A stretch of 64,000 nucleotides of DNA from Apoderus coryli (GCA_911728435.2 OU452199.1:5714860-5778859), one strand, 5' to 3'; positions 42,487-55,594 are shown, numbered from the stretch's first letter. Notes: a model not told the origin generated them from the letters alone. Translations and numbers: made by a program.

Positions 42487-45400
42487 AGCTTAATTCGTGG
42501 CAATGTTGTAGTAGCTTTTTGTGTGATTCAATATGATAAAGCAGCAAATTTAAAAGCAGACTTTAGTCTCAAATCATATCATGCTTAAAGCATTTTTAGT
42601 ATAGAATTTATTTGATATTTTTTGTTTATAAGAAAAATAATACATTTAATTAGGGTTTAAAGGTTTTTATTTTTGTTGAAATTTATTAAATTTTATTTTG
42701 TTATATTATTTAAAATTATTTATGTTTTTGATTATATTTTGCTTGTACCCTTTAGAAAGTTCCTTGAGTGAAAAAGTTTATTGAATTACAATCATAGCTA
42801 AAGTCACATCTTTTAATAGCTCAAGCTTTTTTAACTTGCTATTTATAATTCTCAATGTATGGTAGATAAAACAATTATTAGGTGCATTATAAATAAGAAA
42901 CAGGTAATATTTCATAATTTTATAATAAATAAAATACAAGTATACACTGGATAAACGATTAATATATTATATATAGACCAACCCTTGTGATAAATAATCA
43001 GAAAATAGAAAAACAGAGGTTTTATAAGGTTGCATATATAGGTATAGCTTTTTCACATTAATATCACTGGGTTAACTTTCTAAAATTCTACTACAATGCA
43101 GTCCTGTAGTTTCTAGTACGCATGCAGGAGTAGTTGAATGCCTCAGAACTAACGCGTGCTTATAAGAAAGTAGAAGGTTGCTGTTAGTGGAACAATAAAG
43201 TTATACATTGTAACTTATTCATAAATTATGTATTTTTTAACGTGCAATGTTGTAAAATTGTTCACTTATTAAATATGTTTTAGGAATTTAATTCTTATTA
43301 AAATCTTCAAAGAAATTTCCTGTGTTACAGCAGGAATCTTGCGTCCCATTGCTTGTATCCTGTTTATATAAATGTGAATTTTGATTGAACAGTTTCTCAT
43401 AGTTTTTAACTCAACTGAAAATGCTGAACCAAGAAATTAGGTTTTTTGCAAGATAGACCGAAGTTTTTTTTTATTTCAATAAGCTCAAGTAAGACTAACA
43501 AACAAAAAGTGTAAATAGAAATCTAGATTATTGTTACTTTATCAACCTAATAATAAATATATTTGATCTGTAATAAAATATAAATAAATTGATTGAAGAC
43601 AATGGAATTGCGTAAAAACATAACCGTAACACGTTGTATATGATGTAAAAACTAAATGAAGACGTAAGAACATAACACTTATAGTACGACACAGTTAAGA
43701 ATGATACACTTTTATATGGATAGGCAATATAAAAGTGTATCATTCTTAACTGTGTCGTACAGTAACTGCAACTTTGTGGAAAAACTCGATGATTTCTATA
43801 AAATTGGAAGACTCGACTGTCTTCTTAAAACCTGAAATAGTCCAAAAGTGTCATTAATGACGATGATGATTATTCGAGTTACAACAGATGAATACTGGCA
43901 CATCGTCCAAGATACATTTTCATTCTGGCTATATGAGTATATGTAAAATAGTAACTTAAGCTGCCTTTTGTGCGAGGAAGATTTGGAGATTTGATGTTGG
44001 GGGAATAGCAATGTCATGAGACCATTTTACTGCGTTGGGTATTAGGAAATTTGGTCCCAATAGTCTTAAAACGTCGAAAAGCACACACTAATAAACACGA
44101 CAGACTAAACACTTTATTATTTAAGGTTAGTAAAGGTTTATTAGGATATTTTTGTTATTTATTTTATGGTTCACAACGGAGCCGATCATAACGCATACGC
44201 AAAGTGTAACTATCCGAGAAAACTTAAAGCAACTTTTGAGTTTTTGGTGAAACGGAGATTGGCCTCTACGCGCTGGCGTCACGTGATTGTCATCCACCAA
44301 TACGGTGAATACCCAAATCTCTCGCACAAAAGGCAGCTTAAGAAACTTTTGTGTTTTAGTGTTTTCTTTTTATGCAAATTCATTATTTTAGAACTTTTGA
44401 GAGTTTGTTAAGTAATATATACTTATCTAGTAAAAACCATGTACATTCCCTTAACAATGTATTATTGATTGCGTATATAGTAGACATTTAATGAAGTTTG
44501 TATTTATAGTAACTAGGTAACTAAAAAAAATAGCAATGTCATTTGTGATTGTGATTATCGTAGCTGCAGGTATGCAATAGTTTATTGATAATTATTGATA
44601 TTATCATAGAAAAAGCATAAATAAGAAATAGAAGGTTAAATGCAATGGTGCCTACATAATATGAAGTTGAGTTTGAATAATTAAAACATAATTTTATTCT
44701 CAGATGTCAACGATTCTGACATGAGGATGAGGTATAGTGTTTGTGGATTATTCACACAACGGATATCCTTTTTTCTTTATACTACGCAATCAACTAAACA
44801 CTAATAAACAAGCGAATATCCAAAATAAGTCCACACAATTAAGAAATAAAAGCAAAACTCTGTTTTAGTGAAAGGCACTCACATGAAACATAAGAACATA
44901 AGGGTTATTCTTTCGTAGTGATTGATCTGAACAAGTGAATGTGATTATACTGAACTGAATATTTGGCGAAACCGGAAGATCATCTTTTTCGTGATTGTCT
45001 TTCACTTAACCTCGAAAACTTGTGAAAACAACCAAATCTGCTCTGAAAACTGGAAAATTATTTATTCCATGATATTATTATCCATGTTTTAAACTTCTAC
45101 AATTTATTGGTTTGATTCGAAATCATACGCCAATTATTATCTCTCAATATTCAATACCTTTAGAGGTTAACTGAACGAACTAACCGGTACCTGGAGGTTG
45201 ATCAGTAAGCGGCAAGGGGGGTAGGAATTTTAATCAGTTTGGTAGAAGTGACCGATGTCGAAAGAATACGCACAATCGTGAATGAACTGACAATTTTCAG
45301 ATTGTTCACTTAGTTCAATACGAAAGAATAATTCTATTATCACACCAACTTTAACCATCGAATATTAACTATAGACTATTTTAACTCTGCTTGATTTTTT

Positions 45401-48025
45401 GACGTTTGTGACTAGAAAATGGCGGCACGCATAATGTCGACGGAAAAGTGGATGCGCATTCGTCGAAGCTCATTCTTCATATCTCTGGTTATATATCATA
45501 TGCTTTGAACGCCTCTGGGAGAGTTGTTTTAACTAAACTCGTATTTGTCATGCGCAATTACACTTATCCTTCTGTTTATGTTTCTTTTTTCTATGGATAT
45601 TATTAGATAAAAAATTGTTAAAACCGAGATAAATGCGCTAATAAATTTATTGTAAATTAAGAATATATCTGTTTTCCTTAGAATGTGTACAAGATTATAT
45701 TAATTATTATTTAAGTAAGAAAAAATAATGTATTGCGTTGTATCTATGTATTTAGCTTACTTACAGAAAATAAATCTTTAATATATTGTATAAACGGAGT
45801 TTACCTATTTAACAGGTTACTAAAAAATTATTTCTAGAAAAGGGTTTAAGATCCATTATAAAAACCCCAAGGCCTAGGATAAGAATTCTTCGGAAAGTTA
45901 AGGGACCGCTATGCTAATTTAGTAGGGGGCCTCGATTCTCTCGATCGTTTAACTCACCGATTTTCTCGAATACGCTGTATTGTGTATAAATATAGGGATA
46001 AATACTGTTCCTTCTGAATAGTTTGAATACAGTTATAAATAATTAAAGCATTTACGCAGAGATCTATTAATTTTCATTATTTTTGTATGAATCGTGTCCA
46101 AATAAAATTTAGGTACATACAAAATAAGCATACAAATGAGGCGTTTAAAATATGAAAAGTGAAAACCACAAGTATAGTTTAATTCCAAAACTATGACTTA
46201 ACTTTCATATATATATTTTTTGGCTGTTGGCCGCAATGCATATTGTTTGTTGCGTTCTTTTTTGTATATCTAGATCACTCTCCGTTGCCTTAACCAATAG
46301 CTAAATAGCTAGGGATGGGGCAACAAGTTCGAGAGTATGTACGCAGATTCCTTTTTGAATAAATTTAAAAAAATTGACTCATATCGATTGCTAATACTAT
46401 AATACCAGAATTAGGCTAGATTAAAATCTTAATTACCACAAATAATACTAGACACTGTTTTAAAAAACTTTGTTATTAAAATCGTGGAGGAATTACTAGA
46501 ACTGGTAACGAAATTACCGAGGTGGCAACACTGGCTCCTGCTTTACGTTTTTAAAATTTTTTAGAGGTTGGAAATGCAGAAAAAAATCTTTTTCCATAGC
46601 TCACCTCGAAAAACAGTGTTGCCAAATGTAAACTTAACTTTAATTTCAACAAAATAAAATTTCAATAAGTGTCGATAATTAATTTCAATATTGACATAAG
46701 GCACTATTCAACTTTTAACACGTTAGAAATAGGCGGCGTTATCCTTGTACAAATTGATCAACTGGGCTGAGTGACACAATCATCTACCGCTCACTTCATT
46801 TGCATTGTCTATAAAATTAGTTACGACTCATTTTGAAGTTAATTTTTCAGTTAAATGCCAAATTTGTAAAAGAAACGTGCCTGACTGACAGGTGAGTGAA
46901 AATTGCTGATAATTCGCATAGAAGGATAACGTTGAGAATCATCAATTTCTACGCACCCTGTGAAACGATCGTTCATTTGTAATTAAACCTCAAAATGCTT
47001 TTTGGTCTAAGATAATTTGGCATTTTTTCCTTTTTTACAACAAAAAGGGAAGTAAGGTGAATGGCAGGTGATTATGTCACATCAGCCCAGCGGACCTCAG
47101 TTGTAGAAGGATACGCTTATTTTAACAGCTGGTTAACCTTCCACGCGAATATCAGCTTGACAGTTAAGCGAGAAATTAACCTTAACATGTTTTATAGCAA
47201 CTGATAATTATTGTGAATTGGCAGTTGGCAGTAGATATTATTCGGTAGTTCGGTAGCCGGTAGTCAGTGTCAGTAAACATTATTCAGTGGTAGTAGCACA
47301 GCTAACATACACAAACCTAACGGAATCTGCGTCAAAACAATCTAAGTTTATTTCTCTTCTACATTCCTGTCTCCTTTCAATTTTTTTCATGTTTATTGGT
47401 TTGGTTCAATAACATCAAATTTGGTTACGTTTGGCGGCGTGGGTTAACTCTTTTGACGTGTAAAAATCTATTAAAATTGAACTAGATTTGTATAATCCGG
47501 CAAATTTGTTCTATTACAATAACAACAGTTTAACGTAAGTAATTACATTGTTTATAAATAATATAGTCTTAAAAATATCGAAATTATATTGTTTAGCACC
47601 CTACTAGTAATGTGTTCCTGTTTTCAGTCTTCTGTTCTGCCTGCATCAGTACAGTTTTTGTAAATAGAAATTTGCACGCTAGAATTTTAAAACTACATAG
47701 CCTGTTATTTTTTCAATATAATGATTCTCAATTCTACATCTCTATTATTATAAGTGGTATCGAACCAAATGCATGTTGTAACTTTAGAATTTACAATGTG
47801 TGTTTTGCATGTGATTTTACTACCTAATTAATTTCTACATGAACCAGGTTTTTAAAATTATCGCATACCAGATAACTGAAAAAGGCATCTATAATATAAT
47901 ACATCTTTATCTCAGTGTTTTTAATTTTTTTTTCGAATACTTAATCACTTTTTTCTTTTGAGTATGGGGCTAGCAAGTATGCACTTAGTACAGTATTTTC
48001 ATAGCTTTTCAATGTGCAAATCATA
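42487..48025. other. 5.5 kb AT-rich intergenic region
   Basis: No gene recognised. It holds the perfect hairpin at 43684-43760 and several sub-90-codon open frames without domain signatures (for example 44166-44411). A 29-codon ORF starts at 45419 in GAAAATGGCG context (MAARIMSTEKWMRIRRSSFF) and is probably chance. An AATACGAAAGAATAATTC word near 45318 is echoed inverted near 44910. A non-coding first exon of Pabp2 may lie in the last kilobase. Confidence 0.4.
43684..43760. repeat. Perfect 34 bp hairpin
   Basis: Left arm 43684-43717 and right arm 43727-43760 are exact reverse complements across all 34 bases, separated by a 9-base loop GGATAGGCA. The arm begins GTACGACACAGTTAAGAATG. Confidence 0.97.
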
Positions 48026-48034
48026 GGTACCCTA

Positions 48035-49903
48035 ATGGCTGATAATCAGGACCTAGGTTTAGGTGAGGATCTTTTGGATTCCTTCGAAGAAAGTAACGGT
48101 ATGAACGATACGGAAGCCATATTGAATGATACTGAAACCGATGGTGTTCCCGCGGATGATCCAGAATTAGAAGCGATTAAGGCTAGAGTTAGAGAGATGG
48201 AAGATGAAGCCGAGAAATTAAAGCAGCTACAGAGTGAAGTCGATAAACAGATGAATATGGGTAGTCCACCAGGATTAAGTAAGTCTGTTACGATTTAGTT
48301 ACATTTGTTTTACTGTTTGTGTTGTTACCTCACATTTTTAATAAGTTTTATCGAATTGTACTAGATTTACCCACGGTGGTCTAGGTGCATCATTGTACCA
48401 GTTAATAGACTTAGGACATGTCAGTGTATCCTCACATTTTTTGATAAGCGTGGGAAGTAACCGCAATTTGTAATTTATGCAACTCGGAATTTGGTTAGAG
48501 GTCTCTCCAAATTTACACAGGTCTTGTCCTAAGTTTGTAATGTAAATTTGATAAAAATTAAGTAATATTGCCACGTTATTTTTTTTAAATTACATATATG
48601 AAGGGTGTACTAGTTAATCGCCGTTTTTCAGCATAGTTTAGACATAAAATTGTGTGCATTTTTTATATTTCTGCAGCAAGTCCACTAAATATGTCCATTG
48701 AGGAGAAAATGGAGGTGGACAATCGCAGCATCTACGTTGGGAACGTAGACTATGGAGCAACTGCGGAGGAATTGGAGCAACACTTTCACGGTTGTGGATC
48801 AATTAATCGTGTTACGATACTATGTAACAAGTATGATGGCCATCCGAAAGGATTTGCTTATATTGAGTTTGGCGAAAGAGATTATGTACAAACTGCCATG
48901 GCAATGGATGAATCATTGTTTAGAGGAAGACCCATTAAGGTATGATTTAAGATTTCCTGAACAACATATATTTTAGATAAACGCTTAGAAATGAAGTCAT
49001 ACAAAATATATCGTATCATTATGTGAACCACACACGGAAATATCCAAGTAGTTTTAAAAGACATAGTTAATTACATACAGTATTTGATTAACAAACAATT
49101 TTAAACCTTTTCCAAAGGATTCTATAAATTGTACTACAGAAATTCTTCTCTCTACTCATAATTAATTTTTATGTCTATGGATACTTAAAATATATCTACA
49201 GAGTATAATATTTCCAACAAACTTTTTGCTTAATTTGAAATTTGACATGCCTATCTTTGAGTGTGATAATTATTATCACATTTGACAGAGTTTCAACATT
49301 ATCATCTTTCAATTTTTGAGAAGGACAATATATTCTAGATCTTTCATTGTTTGTAGACGTTACGAAAGATTTCTCTTGTTTTCTCGTATTGTTTTAAAAT
49401 AAAGATAATATTAATGCATGAATAATTTGTAGGTAATGCCAAAGAGAACAAATAGACCAGGTATATCGACTACTAATAGACCACCAAGAGGCCGAGGAGC
49501 ATTTCGGGGCACCCGTGGTGCTACCAGAGGATTTTATGCCGGTTATAGACCTGCCCGCAGGCCGAGGTAACACTATTCCTAGGAACAAATTAGAAACAAC
49601 ACAACATTTTAATTGTTATCAATCTAGTGCTTTCGTTTTTGAGTTGAAAATTATTTTCTGTTCTAAACAAATTGTCATAGGTAGTCGGCGTTATCTATTT
49701 TATCGTTATACTTCGTCAGTGTTTACTCTAATCGATTATTTATGACAATATTATTATATATTTTTTTTTGTTAAATTATTTTTTGTTTTAGACCGTTTTT
49801 AGTTGTTTCTTTTTTGTTTTATATGGACCCATTTGTTTTTTAATGAACTGATCTCTGCATTTTTAGAAGTTATAGACGTGGTGGATACTTTGCTCCGTAT
49901 TAA
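48035..49903 (+). CDS. Pabp2: Nuclear poly(A)-binding protein (PABPN1 / Pabp2)
   Basis: Four exons: 48035-48278, 48677-48939, 49433-49566, 49867-49903, in phase, 225 aa, matching the insect length. The N-terminus is acidic ([14 protein letters not shown]), followed by a short coiled coil ([20 protein letters not shown]) that stimulates poly(A) polymerase. A single RRM has RNP2 SIYVGNVDY and RNP1 KGFAYIEF. The C-terminus is rich in R and G ([20 protein letters not shown], ending RRGGYFAPY), the usual arginine-methylated tail. It coats new poly(A) tails and sets their length. There is no alanine tract of the mammalian type. The ATG follows a CATAG acceptor-like site at 48023-48027, so an upstream non-coding exon is possible. 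Confidence 0.95.
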
Positions 49904-50560
49904 AAAAAATGATAATTAAAAAAAATAACGCCGGAATTAGACGGGTAAGATTTTTGTTTTTATTGCTATTATTATTGTTTGATATATATAGGGTTCAGCA
50001 AAAGTATGGAGTATTCATTATATGGAATAAATATTTATTTTAGAAAACTTTAATTTTTGGAGTGTTGAATGTTTAATTTTATAATTTTTTTGTATCGTCA
50101 GTCGTTATCGCATAAATAGGGTTCCAAATTTCCAATAATATACACGGAGTTCACGGTCGATGATAGGTTACACGTTTATGGTGAACTAGACAGGATTATT
50201 TTGAAAATTTGGTTACTTAAGTAGGTCAATCTAATCTATACTTCTAAAATATTTTGACATTGTGCTACTTCCGGTTCAGTACTTTTTCTTGACACTTCCA
50301 CAGCCTTCTTTAGACAAGCCATGAACAGGCAATGGCAACACTGCAATACGGTTAGTAAACCAGTCTACTCTACATACTAGGCCGGTGCAAATTTGGAAAA
50401 TAGATGGACACGCTTTAGGTTTATAGGGAATTTTTGTTGTTCCATCCGTTTGAAGGTAATTTAGCTTTCAGGAAAGTGTTTACAACAAACTACCGCGATC
50501 TTTGACGGGTTAAAATTAGTTAATTCTTAAATACAAACCCTCGTACAAAAGACACTTCCA
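49904..50560 (+). other. Pabp2 3' UTR and spacer
   Basis: AT-rich. Contains a dispersed repeat beginning near 50278 (CACAGCCTTCTTTAGACAAG, then CCATGAACAGG) that is related to the ends of a composite repeat in the FAF1 intron at about 61440 and 63030. Confidence 0.5.
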
Positions 50561-50578
50561 CCGCTTAGTTATAGATAG
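50278..50578. repeat. Dispersed repeat with CTTTAGACAAGCCATGA terminus
   Basis: Shares CTTCTTTAGACAAGCCATGA with 63005-63035 (inverted) and a diverged form with 61440-61475. The other side, CCCTCGTACAAAAGACACTT, matches the inverse of 61606-61630. Probably a non-autonomous element; ends not defined. Confidence 0.5.
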
Positions 50579-52263
50579 ATATATTTATTCACCATCTTAT
50601 GTTACATAACATGTATAGTACGTCAAAAAATAACAAAAATTACTCAAAGTTACAGCAACAAAGAAAGGCTTACAAACAAATTAAAATAGCAACAACATAA
50701 AACAAACTAAAATCTATAAAAATCTTACAATATCGCTTCTGAAATAGTCCTCAAAGGTATAAAAAGCTTGAGATATCAAAAATGTTTTAATACTTTTGTT
50801 AAACTGGACTTCACCAAGGTTCTTTATGTGAGACGGCAGCTTATTATAAAATTTAACACAATAATAGTCAGAACCTTTCCTAGTCCTCAATAGGCGGTGA
50901 AATTCAGGCAATATGTCATTGCGATTTCGTGTACCATAATTATGCATATCAGAGTGAAGAGTGAAATGCGAGGTATTGGTCCGAATGTAGCCAAGACAGT
51001 TTAAGATCTACAAGGAAGGCAAAGTAAGTAGTCCGTGTTCAACAAAATACTTTTTACAGCAGTCACGCCAACCGAGCCCCAACATTGTACGTAAACATCT
51101 CCTCTGTAGCTTGAAGATTTTCATTGCATGGGAACTATGACCCCAGTTCAAAATACCATACGACATACGGGAAACAAAACAATCATGATATACCGTCAAC
51201 AGACTGGCGATTGAAACACTCTGCGCAAGCCTTCTAATGAGATATATGACCCTGGACAGCGAGCACCCAAGTTCTCGAACATGACTCTCCCAGGTTAATT
51301 TAGGATCAAGATGAACCCCAAGGAACTTCACGCGAACATCGCTCTGAAGATCGATAGGCGCAGAACGCAATGTAAAGTTCATGCTCTGAGTTTTAGCCTG
51401 ATTCAAGCTCAGTTCATTTGCCAGAAACCAATTGCCTATGTCAGTCTCAACAGCTTAACCAACTCCCCTAAAGGGTCGTTTGGTCGATATCTAATCAGAC
51501 TAGTTGTGTCGTCAGCAAAGAGGATTATATTTGACTCTTCTTGAAATTTGTATAAATCATTTACGTATATTAAAAACAATAAAGGTCCCAAAACCGACCC
51601 CTGGGGCACACCCCGTCCAACCCTTCGTCTCTCCGAGTATCGTCCCCCATACAAAACGTGCTGAAAACGATCGCTGAGATAAGAGCCAACCAAGGCAATA
51701 CTGTCAACATCAAAGTTATAGTAAGAGAGTTTCTGAAGAAGTATCTCGTGTGAGACACAATCAAAAGCCTTAGTGAGGTCATAAAAGGAAGCAAAGGTGT
51801 CACAGCCCCGCTCCATGCCATCCGAAACATATTCCAAAAGGTTATTAATTGCAAGAGTAGTAGATCTCTTATTACGAAAGCCATATTGACCTTGCATAAA
51901 GAGATTATTTGCTTCAAAATATTCAGTTATTTGATTTTTAATAATAGACTCAAAGATTTTCGAAAAAATTGGCAAGATCGATATTGGTCGATAGTTACTA
52001 GGATCATCAACCGATCCTTTATTTTTGTAGATTGGAATAACCCTTGCCTCCTTCAAGACCGCCGGAAATACAGCGTCACCAATGCAATGGTTTATCAATT
52101 TAGTAAGCGGCACCACTAGCAGATTCTTTAAAGTCCCAATAATCCTAACATTAAGCTCATAACAATCCGAGCTTTTTGTGTTTTTCATACCTGATAGTTT
52201 TTCACGTACTTCATTAAAGGTTACCGTTCTCAAACTAAATCCAGCAGCTCTAGTGGGAGACAT
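50573..52263 (-). pseudogene. 5'-truncated non-LTR retrotransposon reverse transcriptase
   Basis: Minus-strand pieces in order: 52263-51436 encodes the fingers-palm region with IPIYKNKGSVDDPSNYRPIS, TKAFDCVSHEILLQKL, GVPQGSVLGPLLFLIYVNDL and the catalytic FADDT. After a frameshift near 51420 the thumb and C-terminal part continues (51406-51008, KFLGVHLDPKLTWESHV), then 50947-50714. The 3' end runs into ATAAATATATCTATCTAT, a simple-repeat tail. No endonuclease is present. Inactive, jockey-like by sequence feel; clade not resolved. Confidence 0.85.
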
Positions 52264-53366
52264 ATATCTCTCAAACTATACGACATATATCTCTCAAACT
52301 ATACGACAAACACTATGCCAACCAATTAGTATCCCTATAGGAATCACGCCATTTTTACCGGCGGTCAAAGAGTCCAAACAAGTGCGAAGATTGCCAGTAT
52401 AAGTATTATCCGCACCCTCGGGGAATAGATTCAAGATTGGACGAAGGTAGAATAGGCGATATTGTGCAAATACCGAAAGTGGAATCACGATACATGATGA
52501 CATATCATAGTGAGTAACTTGGGGTCGCATTTTTATCGCTTGCACTTCACCATATTTGTGCTAAATTCAAGTGCTTACCTCATATATTTCGAGTAAAATG
52601 GCAGACGTTTTTTCCTGTTAAGGTACGCAATACTTTTTCAATGGCAAAACTCAGTTGAATATTTTTTAAAATATTAATTTTTTCTGTAAACTTATTCCAT
52701 ACTTTTGCAGAAGCCCGGTATTTGTTTTGTTTTTATTGTTTATTATTTTTATCAATTATTTTATTATTAAATTATTTTCATAATCATATTTCCCCATTAA
52801 TCACAGGTTATTAAGTTGACTAAAAAAAATAAATAGAATCACGCAAAAAAAGAAAAAATCAATAGTTACAAAAAAAATAGAGAAGCAAAAAAAGGAAAAA
52901 AATAATCTGGAAAAAATTGATGACCAAAAAAAAAGAATCCACAAAAAATAAAAAATTATATAAAATAGCTCGCTGACAGGACTAACATTTCTAGCTTTTA
53001 AGTATATTGGATTAATTATTTAAAAAATAATATGTATGATGTGTGAATGGTGTTGTATGGAAATGGATGTATTTTTCTATAAGTATTTTTTTAAAATAAT
53101 GTTCGGTACATATTTAATACATAATTTTGTTATGTCTCATAGAATACTTAAGATCTTTGAATTGATGTACAAAAATTATTTTTTTCATATTAACTGCGAG
53201 ATATTTATAATATGTAAACAATCTTAAAAATATGGGTAATAAAATTTGACACTATTATTGTTTTTTTTTTTTAATGAAATTATTCGAAAAAATAACGAGA
53301 GTAACACCATAGCGATTTTAATGATTTGCGCTCATGTGTTTTTGCATTTGCTGTAGTTGTAATAAC
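52264..53366. other. Intergenic, repeat-derived and AT-rich
   Basis: A 23 bp unit (CATATATCTCTCAAACTATA and CGA) is repeated in tandem at 52260-52310 at the break of the retrotransposon. The open frame 52294-52545 (-) has no recognised domain. From 52800 A-rich simple sequence dominates. No gene seen. Confidence 0.4.
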
Positions 53367-53610
53367 AAAATCGGTTGTCACCCCAAAACTTTCCCGATAA
53401 GTATAATATAATCAAAAATATATGACCTGCGTATCGAAACAGAATTTTAATAATTATTATAATTGTATTATTTTAATTATTTCCAATAAACTAACGTAAC
53501 CAACTAACTACTTTATTCAAAAATTAGAAAAAAAATATATTGCCAGAGCTGGGATTCGAACCATAACCTTCCGCATACGCGGCGAAGGCTCTATCAATGA
53601 CGCCACAGTA
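53367..53610 (-). mobile_element. tRNA-Ala-derived SINE, copy 2
   Basis: Minus-strand counterpart of 16713-16965: same head (GGCGTCATTGATAGAGC), same box B region (GGTTCGAATCCCAGCTCTGG) and same body ending in GGGAAAGTTTTGGGGTGACA. Its anticodon loop is mutated (GCGTATGCG region), which confirms decay of the tRNA part. Confidence 0.78.
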
Positions 53611-53876
53611 ACAACTAACTAAATGGTACAGTGTGGTGATTGAAAAATGGACTTCTAATAATACCAATTTGAGGACTCATGTTAAAATAAAACATTCAGG
53701 AGCCTAACTCTTCTAAAACCTACATACCACCAAATGCAAATACACATGCGCGCAATTCGTTGAATTCGATATGGTCTCTCTAGCTCCTTGTAAAAAAATA
53801 TTCAGTGCGAATTTGGTATACCATGTCGCCATCTGGCGATAGGACAATATTTAACAAAGCAGCTTTGTTGCTAGAA

Positions 53877-55342
53877 GTACGGTTTCCTCGGGGCGATTGA
53901 GAGCTCCGATCGTCACTTGGCAATCGAAACTTATTGTCCGTTTTCCTCGGGGCGGTTGCAGTCGTCAGATTGACTCGACTTGGAAGGTTTGTTGTATATA
54001 TTTCTGACGATGAAATAATTACTCGCAAGAAAAAAAAGACGAAATGACCATCACGCCATGTTCAAAGAATGTTATAATCTTTGAGCGAACACCTGATGAA
54101 TAGTGATATTATATTAACAGAATTCTTTCGACTTAATGTGGCTCAGTTTAGCCACCATTTCTGTAAGTTTTTCATCGTCCTCGTCTTCAAAATCAGAGAA
54201 AAAATATCTTGAAACCAGGACAATACCTGCCTACGATAAATAAAAAACACCTAGATATCAAAAAAATGTGTTTATTAAACAAGAAATGTGAAATTCGAGA
54301 TATAATTTTGCAAAATAAACATAACATTAGATAAAATAAATTATTAAATTGTCTAAGAGCTGGAACTAGTACATACTGAGTACGAAACCGAAACCAAACG
54401 GCGTCGCGGGGGATTGCTCATGCGACGATGTGTTAGTTTTGTTTTGGTTCGGACTCGGAACCGTTCTAGAACATTTGGCACATGGCTTTTTAATAAAATG
54501 GCATTTTAGTTTTGTCAGAACTGATTCGGGATTTTAATAAGCAGTATTTTGGTTTATTTCGGAACGGTTCCAGAACAGTTCTAGTGGTTCTCACAAAAAG
54601 CTGGAATCGATTCAGAATCATTTCAGAACTGTATGCGCAGAGTGTAAATTTTTATGATATTGTTTACTAATTGAGGTTATTTTTATTATTTTACATTCAA
54701 AAAGTTTTCTTGGTCCATATTCTCATAATCTGTAAAATACATTTCACATTAAACGAACACCTATGCAAATAATATCGCTATTTATTACCGACAACATATT
54801 CTTGGCTTTCCATAGCAGACCAAAAATGTAAAAAAGTTATTGTAATTGATAGTATTTCAATAAATATGATAAACACACTCATTTGAAGGTTAAAAATGCC
54901 TAGTATCAAATATGTGTCAAGCCAGCGTTTTGGTTTTCACCAGTTCTAGATCGGTTCTGAATATTTGTCCATGCGCAGAGTGGTCTGCTCAGAACTGGAA
55001 CTAATACTGAATCCATTCTTATTTCGCAACCAAAACAGCTGAAATATCACTTGTAACTATAGGGCAGAGTTGCCAGTTTAGTGCTCTTCGTGTACTGGTT
55101 TTGTTTAATGACTAACCAGGACTTATGCCCAGAAAACCAATACTATACTGGTAAAATCAGTACGAATGGTCACTTTACTTTACATTTAAAGTGTATGATT
55201 TATCCAGCGGCCGCGATTATACTACTCAGACCAGTCGACTCACGACAATCGCCGTGAAGGAAAGCGTTTACATTGATTTGCTTTAATAATAATAGTGGTA
55301 CGCGACGATCGCAGCTCTCAGTCGCCCCGAGGGAACCGTACC
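53877..55342. repeat. Possible foldback element with CCTCGGGGCGA termini
   Basis: GTACGGTTTCCTCGGGGCGA (53877 on) with GAGAGCTCCGATCGTC recurs as its inverse at 55300-55342 (GACGATCGCAGCTCTC, then CGCCCCGAGGGAACCGTAC). A second inner TTTTCCTCGGGGCGGTTG follows at 53940. Between lies DNA rich in scrambled GGTTC/GAACC words (54355-55040) and, on the minus strand at 54131-54230, an exon-like open stretch ending FEDEDDEKLTEMVAKLSHIK. Boundaries are uncertain. Confidence 0.45.
54131..54230 (-). CDS. Orphan exon-like open stretch, unrecognised
   Basis: On the minus strand a TATCGTAG acceptor precedes about 39 codons with an acidic run (SDFEDEDDEKLTEMVAKLSH) to TAA. It looks like a genuine terminal exon by composition, but no upstream exon was found and it lies inside the possible foldback at 53877-55342. 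It may be captured or fossil host sequence. Confidence 0.25.
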
Positions 55343-55444
55343 TTAAGAAGTTTCTATCCCTCATATTTCTGTGTGGTATTGACAAATATAGCAATAACGT
55401 TATGAATGTACAATAGTTGCCGTGCCATATCTCCCACCGTAAAA

Positions 55445-55594
55445 ATGGATGCTACTTGGCGAGACTTTCAAATAAACGTGAAAACCTGGAAGGACATTCT
55501 AAGAACATTTGGCAACACCGCTAGCGTCACTTTTGTTTTCGCGGCATTAATTGTTTGGGCGCTATACATTGGTTTACAGTCCACTAATAACTAA
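55445..55594 (+). CDS. 49-aa single-pass membrane micro-protein, unrecognised
   Basis: ATG in AAAAATGGATG context, 49 codons, stop TAA, and AATAAA at 55673. The N-terminal half is polar (MDATWRDFQINVKTWKDI) and the C-terminal half is one hydrophobic helix (ASVTFVFAALIVWALYIGL) with a short tail. The shape resembles small inner-membrane or ER subunits, but I do not recognise a family. Single exon. An upstream in-frame extension (MYNSCRAISPTVK) starts from a poorer context. Confidence 0.5.
   Translation: MDATWRDFQINVKTWKDILRTFGNTASVTFVFAALIVWALYIGLQSTNN

Noticed and set aside
44166..44411. 81-codon ORF (+) and its antisense
   Set aside because: No recognisable domain, no splice or polyadenylation context, low complexity at the end.
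49515..49745. 76-codon ORF overlapping Pabp2 exon 3
   Set aside because: Alternative frame of the RG-rich coding exon running into intron; shadow ORF.
53780..54028. 82-codon minus-strand ORF
   Set aside because: Overlaps the repeat-like CCTCGGGGCG segment and has no known motif; not supported as a gene.
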